A stretch of DNA of 64,000 bases from Streptomyces sp. NBC_01476 (GTDB lineage Bacteria > Actinomycetota > Actinomycetes > Streptomycetales > Streptomycetaceae): positions 2,865,501-2,929,500 of the forward strand of contig NZ_CP109446.1 of the NCBI RefSeq assembly GCF_036227265.1, read 5' to 3'. This document shows, piece after piece, positions 28,080 through 34,918 of this stretch. Every line of letters begins with the position of its first letter. The stretch's first letter is position 1. The notes beneath the pieces are model-generated. The model searched no databases and had not been told where the DNA came from. It was given only the letters and a program-made list of their open reading frames with translations. The translations under genes were made by a program, and so were the position numbers.

Positions 28080-29576
28080 TCAGGGCCGGGGCCCGGGGCG
28101 GAGGCGGGTGGCTATGAAGGCGCCGGTCAGGGCGAGGGCGGCGGCCGGGAGGAAGACGGCGGCGAAGGCAGTGGGGTGGGCGGAGGTCGCGGTCGCCGCC
28201 GCGCCGGCCGCGGAGGGGGCCACGGAGCCGCCGCCGAGGGCGGCGAAGACGGTGCCGGCCGCGCCGACCAGCAGGACGTTGGAGAGGGCGTCGGAGACCT
28301 GCAGGGCGGCGGAGTTGGCGCCCGCGTCGGCGGGCGGTGAGAGCCGCAGCAGCAGGACGCCGATGGTGGAGATGGCCAGCCCCATCCCGAAACCGCCGAC
28401 GGACCAGGCGACGGCCACCACCCAGGCGGGGACCGCGTGGTCGAGGGCGAGCGGGACCGCGGCGATGGCGGCGGCCGTACAGAGCAGGCCGACCTGCACG
28501 AGCCGTTCCCTGGACGCCTCGAACCCCGGCCGGGACTGGAGGTAGGAGCCCAGCGCCCAGGTGAGGCCGCCACCGGCCAGCGAGAGGCCCGCCAGCGTCG
28601 GCGACAGACCCCGCTGGGTGACCAGCATCAGCGGAATGAAGCTCTCGGCGGCGATGAACGTACCCGCGGCCATCCCCCGCATCAGCACCACCGTCGGAAT
28701 CCCGCGCTTCGCCCGGAAGGTCCCGCGCGGCAGCAGCCGCAGCGCCGACGGTACGAGCAGGGCCGCGCCGGCCACCGCGGGCACGACCGAGACGGGCCGC
28801 AGGTCCTGCCCGGCGTACTGCAGCAGCACCGCACCGGTGGCCAGCGCCGCCGCGAGCCAGATCCGCCGCCCGTTCATCGCCGGCCGGCCGTCCTTCGCCG
28901 CGCCCTGCGCCGCGCCCCGCCCCGACAACCCGGAGCCCCCGGCCTCCGCTGCCTCCCGGGCGGTCCGCCGCAGCGCGGGCAGCATCACCATCACCGGCAG
29001 GACCACCAGGACCGGGATCGCCAGGAACACCCAGCGCCAGCCGAGCTGCTCGGTGACCGTGCCGGACACCAGCGGCCCGACGATGGAGGGTACGACCCAG
29101 GACGCCGAGAACGCCGCCATCACCGAGGGGCGCAGCCGCTCCGGGTACGCCCGCCCGACCACCACGTACAGCGCGACGATCACCAGCCCGGCGCCGAAGC
29201 CCTGGACCGCCCGGCCGAGCAGGAAGGGGCCCATCGACTGCGCGGTCCCGCTGACCACGAGCCCGGCCGCGAACCCCCCGATACCGACCGTGATCGGCGC
29301 CTGCGTACCGCTGCGGTCGCACCACTGGCCGCTGATCACCATCGCCAGCAGCGAGGTCGTGAAGAACCCGGAGAAGACGAAGGCGTACAGCCCGACGCCG
29401 TGCAGCTCGCGCGCCGCCACCGGCATCGCGGTCCCCACCGCGGTCGCCTCGAAGGCGATCAGCAGCACCACGGAGACGATCCCGAGCGTCAGCGCCCGGT
29501 ACCGGCGGCCGAGCACCCCGTCGTCCCCTGCGCTCCCCCGCACCTGCTGCTCATCCCGCACCCGTACGCCAGTCAC
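28080..29576 (-). CDS. MFS transporter, 14-span EmrB/QacA-like
   Basis: A 498-residue membrane protein. It opens RRYRALTLGIVSVVLLIAFEATAVGTAMP, the DHA2-type first helix with a conserved glutamate in place of the usual Asp-Thr motif, followed by GQWCDRSGTQAPITVG (loop 2-3) and about 13-14 hydrophobic spans. Members export drugs or dyes by proton antiport. The start is a GTG at 29574-29576. It lies upstream of the helicase on the same strand with a 150-bp gap. Confidence 0.88.
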   Translation of the reverse strand: MTGVRVRDEQQVRGSAGDDGVLGRRYRALTLGIVSVVLLIAFEATAVGTAMPVAARELHGVGLYAFVFSGFFTTSLLAMVISGQWCDRSGTQAPITVGIGGFAAGLVVSGTAQSMGPFLLGRAVQGFGAGLVIVALYVVVGRAYPERLRPSVMAAFSASWVVPSIVGPLVSGTVTEQLGWRWVFLAIPVLVVLPVMVMLPALRRTAREAAEAGGSGLSGRGAAQGAAKDGRPAMNGRRIWLAAALATGAVLLQYAGQDLRPVSVVPAVAGAALLVPSALRLLPRGTFRAKRGIPTVVLMRGMAAGTFIAAESFIPLMLVTQRGLSPTLAGLSLAGGGLTWALGSYLQSRPGFEASRERLVQVGLLCTAAAIAAVPLALDHAVPAWVVAVAWSVGGFGMGLAISTIGVLLLRLSPPADAGANSAALQVSDALSNVLLVGAAGTVFAALGGGSVAPSAAGAAATATSAHPTAFAAVFLPAAALALTGAFIATRLRPGPRP

Positions 29577-29703
29577 CCGCCCAGCGTAAGGGGCAAAGCC
29601 GCGTTACACCCCTGCCATGCGACCGGTCCTGTTTCCGCCCGCGGTCCTAAGACCCCCTTTGTGAACGCGGTATGGCAGTCCCATGGCGTGCCCCGCGCCG
29701 GCA

Positions 29704-29733
29704 TTGACCCGCCCCGGCCGCACCCGGCATTGT
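29704..29733 (+). promoter_or_regulatory. Candidate promoter of tRNA-Cys
   Basis: TTGACC (29704-29709) and CATTGT (29728-29733), separated by 18 bp, lie about 17 bp before the mature tRNA 5' end. The -35 fits well; the -10 is weaker. Confidence 0.45.
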
Positions 29734-29749
29734 CGAGGACACAGCACAC

Positions 29750-29821
29750 GGCCGTGTGCCCGAGTGGTTGAGGGACTCGCCTGCAAAGCGAGTTACGCCG
29801 GTTCGATTCCGGTCACGGCCT
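29750..29821 (+). tRNA. tRNA-Cys (anticodon GCA), integration target
   Basis: The acceptor stem pairs GGCCGTG with CACGGCC. The anticodon stem CTCGC/GCGAG closes loop CTGCAAA, giving GCA (Cys). The T arm is GCCGG TTCGATT CCGGT and the discriminator is T. CCA is not encoded. The 3' part from the anticodon loop onward is duplicated at 39942-39988, so this gene is the attachment site of the following island. The left copy remains a complete tRNA. Confidence 0.93.
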
Positions 29822-29826
29822 CCGTA
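29780..29826 (+). repeat. attL core: 47-bp direct repeat within tRNA-Cys
   Basis: These 47 bases, from the anticodon loop of tRNA-Cys to five bases past its end, recur identically at 39942-39988. Sequence identity stops on both sides. This is the crossover/identity segment of a tyrosine-recombinase integration. Confidence 0.93.
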
Positions 29827-29833
29827 CCGCAGG

Positions 29834-29934
29834 CTGACCAGCACGTTTCGTGGTCAGACAGGCTCCCTCATCGGTGAGGCATCCCACCGAAACCTGGGCT
29901 AGGCAAGTCGCTTGGACTCCTACGACTTGCTTAG
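29834..29934. promoter_or_regulatory. Left attachment arm and integrase promoter region
   Basis: CTGACCA/TGGTCAG (29834-29857) is a 7-bp inverted repeat. CTAGGCAAGTCG (29899-29910) and its near-inverse CGACTTGCTTAG (29923-29934) form a second one. TGGTCAGAC (29851-29859) and CTAGGCAAGTCG both reappear near attR (39903-39911 and 39851-39862). These shared words are probable integrase or excisionase arm sites flanking the original attP core. Confidence 0.6.
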
Positions 29935-29956
29935 ACCCTGTCACCAGGGAGCCACC

Positions 29957-31048
29957 GTGCCAGCGAGGAAGACCCCTCTCCGCAGTGCCGCCAGAACGAC
30001 AGAGGCCCGCACAGAGCAGACAGCCACACCCGCTCCGCTCCGGGTTCTCCAGGGCCGCTCAGGCTCTGACGTACGTACCGCGATGCTCGATGAGCTGGAC
30101 CTGCATCTCAGCACGATCAACAACCGGTACGGCAGGCCGTACCAGCGCAAGACCATCAACGCCTACCGGTTCGCTGGTGTCGCTCTGCACAACTGGATGA
30201 CAGAGACCTCCATAGAAGGGGACTTCACCTGTGTGGACGTAGCCACCCTCAACAGGTTCTTCCGGTGGCACTACCAGACACATGACCTGCCCAAGAGCCA
30301 GGACGGCAAGGGCGGGTACACAGGTGGCACCAACACGTTGCAACGGAACCTCCGTCCCCTCTTCCGCTACATAGAAGAGGAGTACGACCACCCAAGCCCT
30401 TACAGCAGTCCCAAGCTCCACAGGTACGCCACACCTCCTCTCGGCAAGCCCAAGACCCTGAGTGCCGAGTTCGTTCAGGACGTGCTCAAGGTGACTGGCA
30501 ACGGTTCCTCGAAGGTGAGGGATTTCGAGACTGTCAGGGACCACGCCGTGATCCGGGTTCTCACAGAAGGTCTACGGGCTGAGGAGTTGCTGAACCTCCG
30601 GGTGCAGGATCTCGACCTGGCCAACCACACGGCCCTAGTCGTGCCGCTCAAGGGAAACAGGAACAGCACTGACGGCAGAACCATCCCTCTCCAGCCCAAG
30701 ACCGTGAAGGCTCTCACTCGGTATCTCAGGGTCCGCTCTAGCCATGCCCTGTCGGAGTCGAATGGTTGGCTCTGGTTGGGTACTCGGTCACGGAAAGAGA
30801 TGCAATACATGGGTCTATACCGGATGGTGAAGAAGAGGGCCGAGGAAGCTGGCTACGACCCTGCTGCGGTATCTCCTCACTCGTTCTGCCACACGTGGGC
30901 CGATGACCTTCAAACAGCCGGAGTGTCCGGAGAGAACATCATGGCTATCCGAGGATGGAAGTCTCCTGCCATGCTCCGGAGATACGGGGCTGACATGGCC
31001 TCCACCAGAGCAGTCAACGCTGTGCATGGACTTGGGGATAGATACTAG
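29957..31048 (+). CDS. Tyrosine recombinase / integrase with altered HxxR box
   Basis: About 363 residues from a GTG preceded by GGGAGCC. A SAM-like N-terminal core-binding domain (LHLSTINNRYGRPYQRKTINAYRFAGVALHNWM) is followed by the catalytic domain. Expected residues are Arg207 in TEGLRAEELLNLR, Lys233 in PLKGNRN, His308 in SPHSFCHTWA, Trp334 in IRGWKSP and Tyr343 in LRRYGAD. The second catalytic arginine of the HxxR box is Cys311 (codon TGC at 30887-30889), one transition from CGC (Arg). The enzyme would integrate and excise the island at tRNA-Cys, but this change probably impairs it. Confidence 0.92.
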   Translation: MPARKTPLRSAARTTEARTEQTATPAPLRVLQGRSGSDVRTAMLDELDLHLSTINNRYGRPYQRKTINAYRFAGVALHNWMTETSIEGDFTCVDVATLNRFFRWHYQTHDLPKSQDGKGGYTGGTNTLQRNLRPLFRYIEEEYDHPSPYSSPKLHRYATPPLGKPKTLSAEFVQDVLKVTGNGSSKVRDFETVRDHAVIRVLTEGLRAEELLNLRVQDLDLANHTALVVPLKGNRNSTDGRTIPLQPKTVKALTRYLRVRSSHALSESNGWLWLGTRSRKEMQYMGLYRMVKKRAEEAGYDPAAVSPHSFCHTWADDLQTAGVSGENIMAIRGWKSPAMLRRYGADMASTRAVNAVHGLGDRY

Positions 31049-31108
31049 CTTCTCCTCCGGCGAGGAGCCCCCCTTCTCCTAAGCGACACGGGAAGAAGCT
31101 AGTCGGAA

Positions 31109-31136
31109 TGGACAAACCGTAGATTAACGGTAAAAT
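31109..31136 (+). promoter_or_regulatory. Promoter, -35 TGGACA and -10 TAAAAT
   Basis: TGGACA (31109-31114) and TAAAAT (31131-31136), with a 16-bp spacer, are the closest match to a housekeeping sigma-70 promoter in the island. The small inverted repeat ACCGT/ACGGT sits in the spacer and could be an operator. Expected start near 31143. Confidence 0.6.
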
Positions 31137-31207
31137 GGAAACTGTAGGCAGACGCTGCCCAAAAACAGGTCTGGCTACGTTCATGTGGTTACCTCCTTGC
31201 ACATAGA

Positions 31208-31250
31208 GGGCTCGGTCTTCCTGGTTCAGGAAGGTCGGGCCCTTTGTGTT
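31208..31250 (+). terminator. Intrinsic terminator/attenuator 1 in the island leader
   Basis: GGGCTCG/CGGGCCC and CTTCCT/AGGAAG pair around a GT/GT internal loop. The hairpin is followed by TTTGTGTTT. It lies about 65 nt after the predicted start of the leader transcript. Confidence 0.6.
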
Positions 31251-31275
31251 TGCAGGATGGCTGCCACAACATCTA

Positions 31276-31321
31276 CAGCCAGGTATCCCCTTGAGGGGCC
31301 CCGCCTGGCTGCTCTCTTTTT
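31276..31321 (+). terminator. Intrinsic terminator/attenuator 2 in the island leader
   Basis: CAGCCAGG pairs with CCTGGCTG and CCCC with GGGG inside, followed by CTCTCTTTTT. A strong rho-independent terminator just 33 bp before the next start codon. Confidence 0.7.
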
Positions 31322-31353
31322 CAAGCAGGTTGATACAACATAGGAGAACTGAC

Positions 31354-31533
31354 ATGAAGCGCCATTACACAAGGACTGGCAACGGCTACAAGTGCGTCTC
31401 TTGCCGACAGGAGTTCGCAGACAGGTCTTACCTAGGAAAGCACTACGTATTCGGCAAGTGCGTAAGCCCGCTGGTTCTAGGACTGACGATCGATCTCAGC
31501 GTCTCTTCCCACTACTGGGTAAAGGCGGCTTGA
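31354..31533 (+). CDS. Small C2HC zinc-finger-like protein
   Basis: 59 residues with ATG preceded by TAGGAGAACTGAC. CVSCRQEFADRSYLGKHY followed by GKC fits a C-x2-C ... H ... C zinc finger, much like a single C2H2/C2HC finger. The C-terminus is hydrophobic and short. No family name is assigned. It is followed three bases later by a second small protein with the same type of finger, so the two form a pair. A DNA-binding or host-takeover role is possible but unproven. Confidence 0.6.
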   Translation: MKRHYTRTGNGYKCVSCRQEFADRSYLGKHYVFGKCVSPLVLGLTIDLSVSSHYWVKAA

Positions 31534-31536
31534 GAC

Positions 31537-31686
31537 ATGGCACTCACCATCACTCGGGCTCTCATCCCACACCAGGGTTACATGTGGCAGTGCAAGCTGT
31601 GTGGACAGACTTTCCACATGATTCATGAGGCAGACAAGCACGCCAACATGTGGCTGAAGAAGTGCTCAGGCAGGAGCTACAGCTAG
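31537..31686 (+). CDS. Second small zinc-finger-like protein
   Basis: A 49-residue frame starting at ATG 31537, three bases after the previous stop. It contains WQCKLCGQTFHMIHEADKHA...KKC, again C-x2-C followed by His and a distal Cys, paralogous in pattern to the preceding protein. The very short spacing indicates translational coupling. The function is unknown. Its short length leaves some doubt, but the conserved finger spacing supports it as real. Confidence 0.55.
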   Translation: MALTITRALIPHQGYMWQCKLCGQTFHMIHEADKHANMWLKKCSGRSYS

Positions 31687-31755
31687 AAGGCCCTCAGAGA
31701 CTCTGCGACAGCCTCACACGGCACGGCTAGACAACTCCACACAGCAGGAACGCAC

Positions 31756-31788
31756 AGGCCCGGAAAAACGCTCTCAGGGCCTTTTGTG
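31756..31788 (+). terminator. Terminator after the zinc-finger pair
   Basis: AGGCCC pairs with GGGCCT across a 15-base loop and is followed by TTTTGTGTT. Confidence 0.55.
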
Positions 31789-31868
31789 TTGCCAGCGATG
31801 ACAGCAACACCCGAAGGGGTCTTAGCGGCAAGGCCGAGGACCCTTCACACATGCAAGGAACAACCCAC

Positions 31869-32447
31869 ATGGAGCACGACCTATTCAAGGAGATGCATGA
31901 CGTAACAGCCGAGGTTAGCTGTGGAGCAATCAATCCAGACAACGAGAAGCAGTGCGGAGAGCCAGGGATACTAAGGAGCTTTAACAGCGTCTCTCTCATC
32001 CTCTGCGAGCCCTGTGCAATCAGACTCCACAACTGGAGGAACGAGAAGACAATGAATGTGGTCAAGGAACTTGATGACGCCGGAGCTATCTCCGGCGACA
32101 CACCGGGCTGGGTGTATGCACTTGAGATGAACAACGGAAACATCAAGTTCGGTACAACGGCAGACCCAAAACTGACCAGATTCAAGAGTATATCGAGAGA
32201 CGACAATGACAGGATGCCCGTCAGGGTGCTGGGGATTACTCAAGGAGGTATAGGTATGGAGACGCTGACCCACGAGCGTTTCAAGTCCAGTCGAGTGCAA
32301 GACAAGGTAGAGCAGTTCCGACCAACACAAGAGGTAGTCGAGTTTGCCACTGGGCTTGGCTTCGCAGAAGAGCTGACTACCTCTCTTGAGAAGTACGCAC
32401 AGTACGCAGAGAAGAACAAGCAAGGCATTCCAAGGAAGGAGAGGTAA
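31869..32447 (+). CDS. GIY-YIG / T5orf172-like domain protein
   Basis: 192 residues. The N-terminal part has CGAINPDNEKQCGE...CEPC cysteines, possibly a zinc ribbon. The middle GWVYALEMNNGNIKFGTTAD and LTRFKSISR match the GIY-YIG-like T5orf172/Mug113 pattern (WVY and KFG replacing GIY and YIG, with a downstream Arg and a Glu in METLTHERF). Such domains occur in phage and mobile-element nucleases. Nuclease activity is inferred, not shown. The ATG at 31869 has AGGA upstream; an in-frame ATG at 31851 is possible. Its stop overlaps the antitoxin start (TAATG). Confidence 0.7.
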   Translation: MEHDLFKEMHDVTAEVSCGAINPDNEKQCGEPGILRSFNSVSLILCEPCAIRLHNWRNEKTMNVVKELDDAGAISGDTPGWVYALEMNNGNIKFGTTADPKLTRFKSISRDDNDRMPVRVLGITQGGIGMETLTHERFKSSRVQDKVEQFRPTQEVVEFATGLGFAEELTTSLEKYAQYAEKNKQGIPRKER

Positions 32448-32608
32448 TGAAGGTCACCACTACAGAAGCAAGGAACATCCTTCCCGAACTGGTCAAGCGC
32501 GCAGAAGGGGGAGAGGCGATCGAGTTCACCACGTACGGACAGGTAAAGGCAGTGCTCATCAGCCACGAGCGATACGAGCGACTGACTAGAGACCTGTTCA
32601 AGGAATGA
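32447..32608 (+). CDS. Phd/YefM-type antitoxin-like protein
   Basis: 53 residues. The N-terminal pattern KVTTTEARNILPELVKRAEGG and the following IEFTTYGQVKAVLISHERYERL are typical of the Phd/YefM antitoxin DNA-binding fold. No RelE, Doc or PIN toxin gene follows; instead there is a hairpin. The ATG overlaps the stop of the GIY-YIG-like gene by one base, so the two products are translationally coupled. It could be an orphan antitoxin, a repressor, or the partner of the GIY-YIG protein. Confidence 0.75.
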   Translation: MKVTTTEARNILPELVKRAEGGEAIEFTTYGQVKAVLISHERYERLTRDLFKE

Positions 32609-32615
32609 CACCAGG

Positions 32616-32633
32616 GGGCCTCTAGGGAGGCCC
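32616..32633 (+). promoter_or_regulatory. Start-associated hairpin (family member 1)
   Basis: GGGCCTC/GAGGCCC with a TAGG loop, about 30 bp upstream of the next start codon. It belongs to a recurring family of GGGCnnC hairpins in this island. Confidence 0.55.
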
Positions 32634-32663
32634 ACCCGATAGATCAATGAACGGAGGAAAGAG

Positions 32664-32942
32664 ATGGAAGAGAAGCACAAGGATTGCAAGTGCGAGGGAT
32701 GTACTAGGTACCCAATAAGCCATGGCCTGTGTGACGGTCACCGAAAGATGGCGGCAAGAGGAGAGGAACTTAGGCCGCTACGAGACAGAGCGGGTCGAAT
32801 GTTCTGCGCTTTCCCCGGCTGCGAGCGTCCACACCATGCACATTCCTACTGCTGGTCTCACTACAAGCAGAGCAAGCAGAACAAGGAACTGAAGAAGATC
32901 CGCAATTGGGTTAGGAAGCAGACCGAGAAGGAGGAGAACTGA
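32664..32942 (+). CDS. Small protein with two CxxxC-C-H zinc-binding repeats
   Basis: 92 residues. Two similar Cys/His modules occur: CKCEGCTRYPISHGLCDGH (residues ~8-26) and CAFPGCERPHHAHSYCWSH (~48-66). These C-x4-C-x~9-C-x2-H modules resemble zinc-binding segments found at the N-terminus of actinophage HNH-type proteins. Here only the modules and a basic C-terminal tail (KKIRNWVRKQTEKEE) remain. Nucleic-acid binding is likely. Start at ATG 32664 after GGAGGAAAGAG. The stop overlaps the next start by one base (TGATG). Confidence 0.65.
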   Translation: MEEKHKDCKCEGCTRYPISHGLCDGHRKMAARGEELRPLRDRAGRMFCAFPGCERPHHAHSYCWSHYKQSKQNKELKKIRNWVRKQTEKEEN

Positions 32943-33223
32943 TGGCACTGAAGGATAAGGCTGCCGTTTGGAAGGCACTGAGCGATGGAGAGCTGTTCAG
33001 GGTGGAGCTGGTTAACGAGGTGAGAGGACAGGTAGGGAAGTCTGGTGGTTACGCCGTTCCGTTCAGGGGCGAAGGTAAGGGATTTGTTCCAAGGGACGTG
33101 GCAACACTGCTCACCGCCTTTTCCTCCGATCCCTTCGAACTGTTCCAGACCATCAAGGCAATGCTGGAACTAGACGAGAGCGGGCAGGTAGGACCGGCAC
33201 TATCCGACTACCTTTCTGAGTAA
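32942..33223 (+). CDS. Hypothetical protein
   Basis: 93 residues, soluble and acidic toward the C-terminus (MLELDESGQVGPALSDYLSE). The start overlaps the preceding stop (TGATG), so translation is coupled. No recognised domain. It precedes a hairpin and the RecA-like ATPase gene, which suggests membership of the same replication or maintenance module. Confidence 0.6.
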   Translation: MALKDKAAVWKALSDGELFRVELVNEVRGQVGKSGGYAVPFRGEGKGFVPRDVATLLTAFSSDPFELFQTIKAMLELDESGQVGPALSDYLSE

Positions 33224-33272
33224 CGGCCTGGAAGCAGGCCGGCCCAGAGATAACAACAATAGATGAGATACA

Positions 33273-33293
33273 GGGCCGCTAAGGCGGCCCTTT
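33273..33293 (+). promoter_or_regulatory. Start-associated hairpin / terminator (family member 2)
   Basis: GGGCCGC/GCGGCCC around a four-base TAAG loop, followed by TTTCTC, located just before the AAGGAG ribosome-binding site of the ATPase gene. Confidence 0.6.
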
Positions 33294-33787
33294 CTCATGC
33301 CCAAACAAGGAGACGACATATGAACAACATCTACGGTATCAAGCGACTTGCCGATGTAACACCATCCAGTGAGACACCCTTCCTGATTGAGGGTCTGATC
33401 CATCGAACCGCAACCATGATCTATGGAAGGCCCAAGGCTGGTAAGTCTTTCGTAGCTCTTTCCGCAGCAATGGCACTCGGAGAAGGAACACCTTGGCTCG
33501 GCAGGGAAGTGGAAGCCAAGGCCACACTTCTATGGGCTCTCGATCCTGGACAGGAAGACGAGACCTGGCAGAGATTCAACACGGCCTCTGGGGCCAAGGA
33601 CTCTCAACTGTTCATCACTGACGTTAGGCCAGAGGACACCGAGGAATGGTGGGAAGAGTTTTCCGACGTTCTTGTCTCGTCTGGTATTGAAGTCCTGGTC
33701 GTTGACAACCTGTCTGCCCTGCTGGGACGCGGTAGCTACAACAACGATTCAGATGTAAGGCCAGCACTAGGCAGGCTTCAGGCTCTC

Positions 33788-34864
33788 CTAGTGTCGCGTG
33801 AATGAAGTCCTTGGACGTTTAGGTGTGGCGTGTTCGAGGATTTCGTCGGCGGTTTTGGTCCATGCGAAGGGCTGACAGCGGTCGTTGTAGGCGTCGATGT
33901 AGCGGCGGATGGCGTCGGTGAGGTCGGGGACGGAAGTGAAGGTGCCGCGGCGTATGGCCTGGCGGGTGATGATGCCGAAGAAGATCTCCACCAGGTTCAG
34001 CCACGAGCAGGAGGTGGGGGTGAAGTGCAGGGTGATCCGGGGGTTCTTCGCCAGCCAGGCCTTCACGCGGGGGTGCTTGTGGGTGGCGTAGTTGTCGGCG
34101 ACCACGTGCAGTTTCACCCTCGGGTGGGCTTTGGCGACCTGCTTGAGGAAGCGGAGGAACTCGTCGTTGCGGTGCCGGTCGTAACAGGCGTCCGCGGTGA
34201 TCTTCCCGGTGGCGACCTCCAGGGCCGCGAACAGCGTGGTGGTGCCGTGGCGGACGTAGTCGTGGGTGCGGCGCTCGGCCAGCCCTGGCCGCACCGGCAG
34301 CATCGGCGCTGTCCGGTCCAGCGCCTGGATCTGCGATTTCTCATCGACGCAGACCACCACCGCTTTCTCCGGCGGGGCCAGATACAGCCCCACCACATCG
34401 CGGACCTTCGCCTCGAGTTCCGGGTCGGTGGAGAACTTGAACGTCTCGCTCCGCCAGGGCTGGATCTTCCACTTCCGCCACACCTTGGCCACCGCGACGT
34501 TGGACAGACCCAGTTCGGCGCCGAGCAGCCGGGACGACCAGTGGGTCACGCCGAGCCGGTCCGGCGGACCCTCCAGGGTCCGCACCACCACTTCGGCCTC
34601 GTCCACCGTGCCGGGCCGGCCCGACCGCGGCCGGTCCTCCAGCCCGGCAAGGCCGGCCGAACGGTACCGGCCCCGCCAGGTGACGACCGTCTGCCGGGAC
34701 AGCTCCAACCGCCGCGCGATCTCGGTGTTCGAGGCGCCCTCCGCGGCAAGGAGCACGATCCGGGCCCGCGTCACCAGCCCCGACGGGGACGACGGCGAGC
34801 GGACCCACGAACGCAAGACCTCACGGTCCGCATTGGCGACGGCCAACGGCAGGGCGACAGGCAT
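33788..34864 (-). CDS. IS630-family transposase
   Basis: About 358 residues. The N-terminal helix-turn-helix is SNTEIARRLELSRQTVVTWRGRYR, and a second one (RLGVTHWSSRLLGAELGLSNVAVAKVWRKW) follows. A DDE domain contains VVCVDEKSQIQALDRT, LHVVADNYATHKHPRV and PTSCSWLNLVEIFF, giving Asp, Asp and Glu. Complete and probably functional. The GTG at 34891 is an alternative start. Its stop codon TAG is completed by the TA target duplication and the adjacent host base, outside the terminal repeat. Confidence 0.95.
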   Translation of the reverse strand: MPVALPLAVANADREVLRSWVRSPSSPSGLVTRARIVLLAAEGASNTEIARRLELSRQTVVTWRGRYRSAGLAGLEDRPRSGRPGTVDEAEVVVRTLEGPPDRLGVTHWSSRLLGAELGLSNVAVAKVWRKWKIQPWRSETFKFSTDPELEAKVRDVVGLYLAPPEKAVVVCVDEKSQIQALDRTAPMLPVRPGLAERRTHDYVRHGTTTLFAALEVATGKITADACYDRHRNDEFLRFLKQVAKAHPRVKLHVVADNYATHKHPRVKAWLAKNPRITLHFTPTSCSWLNLVEIFFGIITRQAIRRGTFTSVPDLTDAIRRYIDAYNDRCQPFAWTKTADEILEHATPKRPRTSFTRH

Positions 34865-34918
34865 ACGCCATTCAACCGCACTTCCAGCCACCGTCCAAGG
34901 ACTTCATTCACGCGACAC
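33791..34918. mobile_element. IS630-family insertion sequence, 1128 bp
   Basis: The ends are perfect 27-bp terminal inverted repeats (33791-33817 and 34892-34918). A TA dinucleotide is duplicated on both sides (33789-33790 and 34919-34920), the IS630/Tc1 hallmark. The element is GC-rich like the chromosome, unlike the island around it, so it probably hopped in from a streptomycete genome after the island arrived. Confidence 0.95.

Larger units (their letters stand above)
31049..31353 (+). promoter_or_regulatory. 305-bp non-coding leader with promoter and two hairpin terminators
   Basis: No gene is seen between the integrase and the first zinc-finger gene. A promoter candidate (31109-31136) is followed within 120 bp by two separate hairpins with T-rich tails (31208-31250 and 31276-31321). 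Only then comes the ribosome-binding site of the next gene. The layout suggests attenuation/antitermination or a short non-coding RNA. Confidence 0.55.
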
